From the NCBI GenBank assembly GCA_964036665.1, contig OZ038529.1, positions 8,540,501 through 8,604,500 of the forward strand: a DNA stretch of 64,000 nt, written 5' to 3'. Positions 56,845-64,000 of the stretch are shown piece by piece. The notes under the pieces were generated by a model, which saw only the letters and a list, made by a program, of their open reading frames with translations, was not told where the DNA came from and did not search any database. The position numbers were made by a program, and so were the translations under genes. Position 1 is the stretch's first letter. Every line of letters begins with the position of its first letter. The DNA comes from Gordius sp. MW1 (lineage: Eukaryota > Nematomorpha > Gordioida > Gordea > Gordiidae).

Positions 56845-58737
56845 TTAACAAAAACTTTTTATAAAATGCGCTTTTTGATCTAGGTGCAAATAGGTACAGC
56901 CTAGACTTTTTGTAGAATTTTTGGAGCAAGAAGCAAATATACAAATTGTTAATAAAAATCTTATTAACTTTGAATATGGTTTCTATAAATGCATTAATTA
57001 TTTTGCCATAAACTTAAAATTTTTTATATTTTTAGTTATTTTAAAATTTCATTCAACGTTTTATGCGAAACACGACAAGAAACTATCACTTTTTACGTTT
57101 ATAATAGAGCCATTCGCTTATGTGCCAACTTTTACATATTGGCCTGTCTATCGATGCACAAATTAACGCATTTTCAGCAATGTGCAGGTAAAATAACTCA
57201 AATAAAAATCAGTATAAAAAACTTTATTTAAAAAGTTTTTTACATTATTTTTTAAATGAAAGAAAATTGTAGATTAAGTGTCGTTATATGAGAAAAGTCA
57301 TTATTTGTTTATTGTGACGATATTTAATTCAATTCATAGTTACCCTGAACAGATTATTTGTGGTAGACCAAATATTGTTTTCTACTTTTTACAAATGTCC
57401 TTTTAAATAGGGCTGGATCAAGCATGAGGATTTTAAAATTTGTACACAACCTGTATCAAGGTGATCGTTCATGTTAGTCTTATTGTGCTCATTGCTATTA
57501 AATCATTTTTCATTTACAAAAAATCTTTAATTTATCTAGAATGTAAAGGTACTATGATATTTTAATTTTATTCGGCATAATATACATACTATATAAGATC
57601 CTTGTATTTAACATTAAATTTGGGAAATACCTTGCCCTATAATAAAATTAGTCATGAGTTCATAGATATAAAAAAATTACAGCTTATTTACATTTTCATA
57701 ATATAATTATTCTGAAATAAAAATGGCAAATTTATGATGTGTAATAGTAATATAAACAATTGTTTATTATATGTTAAGCATGCAAAAATAAAAATTTAAG
57801 AAAGATTTATACAAAAAATATTAGAAGGACCAAATTTAATTTAATGACTGACACTTAAAACCTAAATTTATATTTTTACGATCAAAATTATGCTTATCTT
57901 GATTTTAAATACAATTAATAATCTAAGGAGTGACAAAATTAATTTTTATTAAATCGAGTTTTCATTATACTTCTCAAAATTTTGCATTATGAGGGGAGAG
58001 ACTCTTTACAAAAATTTAAAGATTTAAAATTTTATTTTAAAACATTTCCTAAGAGACGATTATACAATGCTACATGACTTAAACATATGATGGGAAAAAG
58101 TCCAATTAATTATTCTATGATTACAATTTAGTAGTAAATTTTACATAAAATATTATTTTATCATCAGCTACGAATCTAATCATTTATAAATTTTATTTTA
58201 AAAATAGATTGGCATACATTTAGATAAAAGATAGCATTTTAATTTTTAAGATGATTGTTATCCTGCAAAAAGAAGTCACCAAAATCGTAGTAACTTTAAA
58301 TAATGAAAACATACAGAATTTGGAAACTTTTTCCTCCAATTTAATAAAGATGAAAGCTTTGTGATTTGTTTTTAAGTTTTTACATCATATACTTTATAAC
58401 CTAAAGCGGTTGTCTAATCTAACGCGTGCTTAACCATGCTTATTATTATGACGCTTAAATAAAAAGAAAAAATTATAATACAAGACGGCTTTACTTTTTG
58501 ATGAAAGATTATTAAGATTTGAATATATTTATTGGTCCCGTGATGTATAACAAGTCTTCATTACATTATAGTTTTAAATTTTTAATATAAATTCAGCATT
58601 CAACAAAATGTTTTAAATTGTAGAAATAATGTAACATCATACAGCTTAATATAATATAAATTATGTATTTAAATTACACCTTAATGACATTAAGGCAATG
58701 AAACGGCTTAGCGCTTATTAAATAACGCTTATACAGG
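56845..58737. other. Intergenic stretch between Lunapark and the multicopper oxidase
   Basis: No gene or repeat end recognised. Very AT-rich. The Lunapark promoter should lie just above 56844 and the oxidase 3' UTR just below 58738. Confidence 0.5.
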
Positions 58738-61700
58738 TTAAAGAGCCAAATTGGAATCTGGATACCAAGAACCACATCTTGGAAATCTGAATGGCGGAGG
58801 CACCATTTGATCATAATCACCAACTTTAAAAACGACAGCCATCCCACCCAATAAATGAAAAGCTAAATGGCAATGCATTATCCAAAACCCTAGCAATATA
58901 GATATTAAGTGAGTTTGTAACTATTATGGTTACCTGGATTGTCTGCCTTAAATCGGACTATGGCGTAGCCACCCTCAGGAACTGAAACAGTGTCTTTATA
59001 AATAGGACGATCAAAATTTCTATTGAGTTTACCCATTGCATCTAGTTTTTTAATCTAAATGTCATATTTTATTTATAAGCAACATCTACCGATAATATGA
59101 CATAAAAATCTTACTTCGTCGACTCGTAGCTTGGCAGCCAGCTTCTCTTGAGCCAACACCGCGAATGAATAGCCATGCAGGTGAAACGTGTGAGTATCCC
59201 GTTTGCCATTGTGACCTTCAAGAGAAAAACACATAATTAATGCCTTCATAGATACATAAATCTTAAGAGCCATTCTTATGAGACGACTCTAAAAGTATGT
59301 ATGTTCATAGCCAATTACAATAGATAGGAGAATAGCTGATGGTAAGGGTGTAGACCGTCATCTTTAAGGCATATAAAGAACTAAACGCTATTCATTTTGT
59401 TGAGTAATTTACTGTCAAACTTATATATGGAAAGATAATCCTTTAATGTTCTCATTATTTTTTCTTCCATAACCTTTGCAATTTCTCATTGCGCAAGTGC
59501 GCGCAGCATATAAAAAAAACCTCACCCCGAGCGACCTAAGTTACTTAATAAATTTCTATGCAAAAATTAGCAGCCTGTCAGTCTATCATATTATATCTAC
59601 TTGTGTGACACATGGAAAGTGTTAAAAATTATCTAATATAACTGCATTGGATTACCTTAAAAATTTTTAATTTACCTTCGTCAACGAGGATTAACTCGAC
59701 TATAGAATTGAGCCGGAATTGATATATATTTATGCAATGGCAGACTTTTTTAGAGGAACATTCAGGATTGGATTCCCAATTACAAAATTCATGTTTAGGG
59801 ATTTCATCGAATTGACTCATCAAAGGGAATGTTGGATGAGCGAAAGATATGTTATTGATGTTTGGCAATTCTTTAATATTAATAGAAAAAATGATAATAT
59901 TTATTGATACATCATAAATAATTGACCGTTTTTAATTGTGTGCTGTAAAGCTTATATCATTTACCATTTCCAATACTGCTATCAACGAATAGAAATATCT
60001 TGTGTACGTTGGGTCCCATAAGTGATTTGCTTTGATATTCAGAAGGTAATGCACGTAAGTCCGTTAATTTAATTATAGATTCATTTTTACTAAACTCAGT
60101 ATAATCAGCGGGGTTGTAAACCTAAAATAGATGAAATAACACCTGTTGCTAATGCCTTTAAATGCTATTTACCTTGAAGGGATCTCCAAGCGATCTTTTC
60201 CCATCGCTCCCTCGTAAATCTAAGCCATTATTTTTGCTGAAAAGTATCGGCGAAACTCTATTGATAGTTGGTTCTTGATAATTTTCAATTAAAGTCAAAG
60301 CTTGACTTAATCCTATCTTTTGAGGCTCGCTGGGTGTGTATATAAGGAACGAGGTTGCATTCGAAGCGATTCCATCTTGCACACAAGCGCCCACGCCTCT
60401 CCAGTGCATGGCGTACACACTTGGCTTAGAAAATTCGGATAATAATCTAGATTCTTCTTCGGAAGGCTCAAAAAAGATATCATAACGTTCGGAAGCAAAT
60501 ATAAACATTTGATTTACGGTGACGGGCTCTAAGCTATGCCCATCGCTCCTCACTATAGTTAACTTATGTCCGTCGATGGTAAGAGATATGGGACAATACA
60601 AAAATCCGTTACTAATTATTCGCAAAAAAGCTGGACTTCCTCCTAATATCGGTCTGTGGTATACGAAGTAGGAATTGTTTTGTTTACCATTCACCAGTAT
60701 GGAATTTAGAGGACTAGGCTCTCGAACAAAATATGGTGGATAAAAGACTGGGGACCAGTCTTGAATCAAAGCTGCTCTATTGAGATCATTCTCATGAATG
60801 GGATCTAATATAGTTTGGGTTAGAGGATTGCGAGTACGAACAACTAATGCACCGGCTAAACCGTGATCCCTCAGCAATGACACGTGACCGTGCCAAAAAT
60901 GAGTACCCGCCGGAGTTGCCCTAAAGACATATTGAAACGTGTTACCCGTTAAAATTCCACATTGAGAAATCATAGGAATTCCATCCATAAATGGCGTGCT
61001 TTTTTGATGCATACCGTGCCAATGGATAGTTAATGATTCCCCACTCAACAAACTGTTAGTGACGTTGATTACCAAAATATCATCTTCGCATACCTATATT
61101 ATACAAATTATTATTGAAGCTATGCTAGAGTTATGTAAACAAACGATTTAAAGTGAATATCACATATGAGAGATTGTTTGCAAATACAAGGATACGAGCT
61201 AACCTCCGCTTTGCTCCTGGACCTCCCAAAAAACTTTATATTGATTTATAACGACTTAAATATATTGCTCTAAATTATTTTAGGATCCAACAAGAATGGA
61301 CATTCTCTTTAGTATCAATAACATTAATCATAGAATCAGAAAGTGAGATTAAATATGGAGGACGTTTGATAGCAACTTTGGCTTAGAGTAAAAAGAATTA
61401 ATCCGAAACTACTAATTTGACTCGATTCGTCCTACTTTTTATAAATAAAATGTCACTAAGTTGCTGGAAATTATGTGTGTTCAGGTCTTTAAATGTATTT
61501 TTTCGATGGCATCAACATTGCAGTAAATGTGCGAAGGTAATAAAATATAGCAGTTTGATTTGAGACATCTTTACAAATATAAATATATCTCCTGGCTCAT
61601 CTCTAATTTAAGTTTTAACCAATAAATTTAGCATTTTATGCAGACGGATCATCATAGCGTCACCCATTTCATTTAAACAAAACTTTTAATTGTATTGACC

Positions 61701-61989
61701 ATGTTCTGCATGATATTTCAACAATGTATTACCCTTATTTCAGGACCAGGAAAGAGATTGTTTGTCATATAGAGAGGCCTAAGGCTACCATCAGCAACGG
61801 CACATCCCACATTAAAGCAATCTTCGGGAACGCTAGGACACTTTCCACACATTGTCGGATTCATTGTTCTGGTGTAGGTTACATCCAAAGAATAAAAACA
61901 AGTTTTTGGTGGTTGACTTGGATTACATCGCCTATCGCATTGGTGCAGTTCGTTGGGTTTATATATTTGACCGCGCAAATTTAGGATGG
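58738..61989 (-). CDS. Multicopper oxidase, arthropod laccase type (seven exons read)
   Basis: Exons: 61989-61733, 61093-60173, 60121-59965, 59870-59676, 59215-59115, 59054-58934, 58889-58738 (stop TAA). All junctions are GT/AG with matching phases, giving 634 aa plus a missing N-terminus. It oxidises phenols or similar donors and reduces O2 to water; arthropod members act outside the cell in cuticle, gut or saliva. The Cys-rich arthropod laccase module is present (LHQCDRRC...MCGKCPS...[12 protein letters not shown]). All four copper motifs are there: [27 protein letters not shown] and [13 protein letters not shown], including the type 1 Cys and a Met axial ligand. So it should be active. It could be laccase-like MCO1 or a lineage-specific copy rather than the cuticle enzyme laccase-2. 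Confidence 0.92.
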
Positions 61990-62116
61990 CTAAAATGCAT
62001 GCACCATGTGAATCATTTATTATTTTTATAAAAAAAATTACATATTTTGTGAAGGTGATATGTATTATTTTGTATAAAATAGCTTATGTGGAAAACTCAG
62101 TATAATAACAACTAAC

Positions 62117-62196
62117 TTGAATAAAGGATCCAGCATATTATGGTTAATCGGAGCTTCGTTAAGTTCGTCATAAGTTTTTATAAACACAAATGTTAT
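62117..62196 (-). CDS. Possible upstream exon of the multicopper oxidase
   Basis: An open 80-base block (TYDELNEAPINHNMLDPLF) has a good acceptor (TTTATTTTTAG) and a GTTAGT donor, 127 bases above the next exon. Its phase does not fit that exon by one base, so either the junction is elsewhere or it is not coding. The signal-peptide exon was not found. Confidence 0.35.
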
Positions 62197-64000
62197 CTAA
62201 AAATAAACAGAGTGACTCGATATTATAACAAATACATTGAATGAAGAATTAAATGGACTTAAATGCTGGGTTGGCAATAATTGTTTTTAAATTTGGGTAA
62301 GTTTTAGTTTTTATTTGATATTACGATTGAAATGTTACATTTCTAATATTTTACCTTATTTATATAATGAACAATTTCGCAACGTTTTACAATGAGGTTA
62401 ATTCTTTACAAAATTGGCTTAAAAAATGTTTAAAACAATTAAGAATCACCTTTTAAATATTTTCAAAATATTTGGCGATTACGTAAACACTTTTCTCAAG
62501 GTAACATAAAAAAGCAATTGTTTTAATATATTGTCATTCAATAAATGTAAGGTATGAATAAAAATCAAAGGTCAATAGGATGCGTCTATTTCATCATTTA
62601 CCATTTAATTTATTTTTAAAAGGCAGCACCAAACTGCATTGTAGTAATTTGAATCTGAATATATTATAAACCCTTCCCTTGTTTTCTCTAATGGTCCCGC
62701 GCTAAAAAATGATTAAAATCTCATATAATAAAATCAAGCAGTGTGAGTCAGGGTCTGACTTTTAAGTGGAAATTGGTTTAACAAGTGGCGACCTTTTGTG
62801 TATCATAATTCCCACTAAAAGCTAGAAAACAATTTAAAGGTCAAATTGGTCATCGATGTTTACATTTATATACCAATTTCTAAAATCGTAGATTCAAAAT
62901 ATAAATAATAATTTTGCATCGCTATCAAATTGCCATACTGGTTTATGAGTAATAAAAATAAATGCAAATTTTGATGAGAAAGTCAAGTGATAAAAGTAAA
63001 AAAAGTCTATTCCATGCCAATATATATTTTGTAATTTAATATATTTTTCCAGACGGATCTACATCCTGCTCACCACGATGTTTCGATGCCCTTGTAACTT
63101 GCTATAATTGTTTATGGTTGTTTTTAGATTAATTGTTGAAAAAAATGGTTAAATAAATCTGATTGCTGTGTTTTTCCCCAATCGTGAAAAATCTGTTTTG
63201 CAGGTCCATATCATTTATATCAGACTCAAAGCATCTAATTGCGCCACTTAACATATTTTTCTTATCATGACCGTCGAATATATCATACGCAAAAATACCA
63301 TGTTTAGTATAAAAATTTGCATACTTAAATACCTTTTGATATTATCAAATTTGGTTTTTATTAAAGCTCAAGATGGGATTTATGGTATAAATTAATTTTA
63401 TTATGTTTGCTAATTAATTGGCTTCCATTATTCGTAAAAGAAGGGACTTTTCTTAAAATAGTGTCCGGTCTCAATGGGTTAATTTTAAATTGATTATACA
63501 AAAAATTTTATAGTATAAATTTAAAGCTTTCAATCATTATACTCTTAATTGCAACAAATTTTTTCTATTTAACTCCACCAAACTAGCTGATAAAAATACT
63601 AGATTATGTTGCAATATTTCATAAGACAAATAGTGACCACTTCAAAACACGGAATAATTGATGAAAAAATTATAAAATCAATTCATAATTTAACCACTTT
63701 CATGCATTTTTAACGATGTTATTTTTATGATGGGCTCTATCATAAAACTCAAAACCTACCAAACTTTTAAATAAAGGAAGACTATTTTATTAGATAAATA
63801 TCGCAGAATACCCAAATATAAGGGAATAATTATAGAATAAATATGATACATGATTTACAGAAAGAAAAAATATGTAAACTTTCAAATACAGAGTTTTTAA
63901 AAAACAATATTAAAAAGTTCGGAGCATGACAATTCAAAGTCGATAAATATACAGATATAAGAATAAATTTGTTCGCAATTAAATCAAACTAAAATTACAA
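62197..64000. other. Sequence upstream of the multicopper oxidase
   Basis: AT-rich. It should contain the missing first exon and promoter of the oxidase gene, but neither can be picked out. It also holds a dispersed repeat at 63289-63482. Confidence 0.4.
63289..63482. repeat. Dispersed repeat, copy 2
   Basis: It begins CGCAAAAATACCATGTTTAG and ends TCTCAATGGGTTAA, matching 55268-55410 apart from an extra internal segment. Confidence 0.6.

Noticed and set aside
56921-57166. 81-residue plus-strand frame upstream of Lunapark
   Set aside because: Phe/Ile/Lys/Asn-rich translation of AT-rich DNA, no domain, no splice partners seen.

Overview
The window is AT-rich, intron-bearing animal nuclear DNA, most likely from an arthropod and probably an insect. 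The main reason is a multicopper oxidase with the cysteine-rich N-terminal module typical of arthropod laccases. Transposon load is heavy, and species cannot be named from sequence alone.

Host genes lie in the right two thirds. A five-exon 3-hydroxyisobutyrate dehydrogenase gene (HIBADH, + strand, 22233-33507) has one 8.2-kb intron full of transposons. It converges on a two-exon secreted histidine-phosphatase-like gene (- strand, 33798-35341) whose catalytic histidines are replaced, so it is probably a pseudoenzyme. A Lunapark gene (ER tubule junction protein, - strand, 51179-56844, about nine exons) and a multicopper oxidase/laccase gene (- strand, 58738 to about 62196) follow. These genes share no evident pathway.

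The left third is accessory DNA. Bases 1-293 hold the end of an element whose terminal module recurs at both ends of an 8-kb palindrome. A Tc1/mariner-like transposon with about 320-bp inverted repeats lies at 1852-3779. The palindrome (about 5758-13816, arms near 3.8 kb, unique spacer near 440 bp) carries in each arm an open two-exon gene for a 145-aa zinc-knuckle-like protein, a decayed intron-containing piece of replication protein A 70-kDa subunit (RPA1), an old hAT-like MITE and a tRNA-like sequence. No transposase is visible; this is the best candidate for something undescribed. A P-superfamily-like element with THAP remnants (14496-16312) and a young Ty3/gypsy LTR retrotransposon (16436-20609) follow.

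Elsewhere: a hAT-type MITE family with 8-bp target duplications in many places; piggyBac-type elements at TTAA sites; a PIF/Harbinger element with transposase and MADF/BESS genes in HIBADH intron 2; a dead piggyBac transposase gene (37.1-38.8 kb); nested hAT elements (39542-42096); a LINE-type retrotransposon with a C-terminal endonuclease-like region (44.3-47.0 kb, - strand); and a fossil reverse transcriptase-RNase H element facing it (47.6-49.2 kb). All exon boundaries were read by eye from splice consensus, reading phase and protein similarity; no alignment or search was run.
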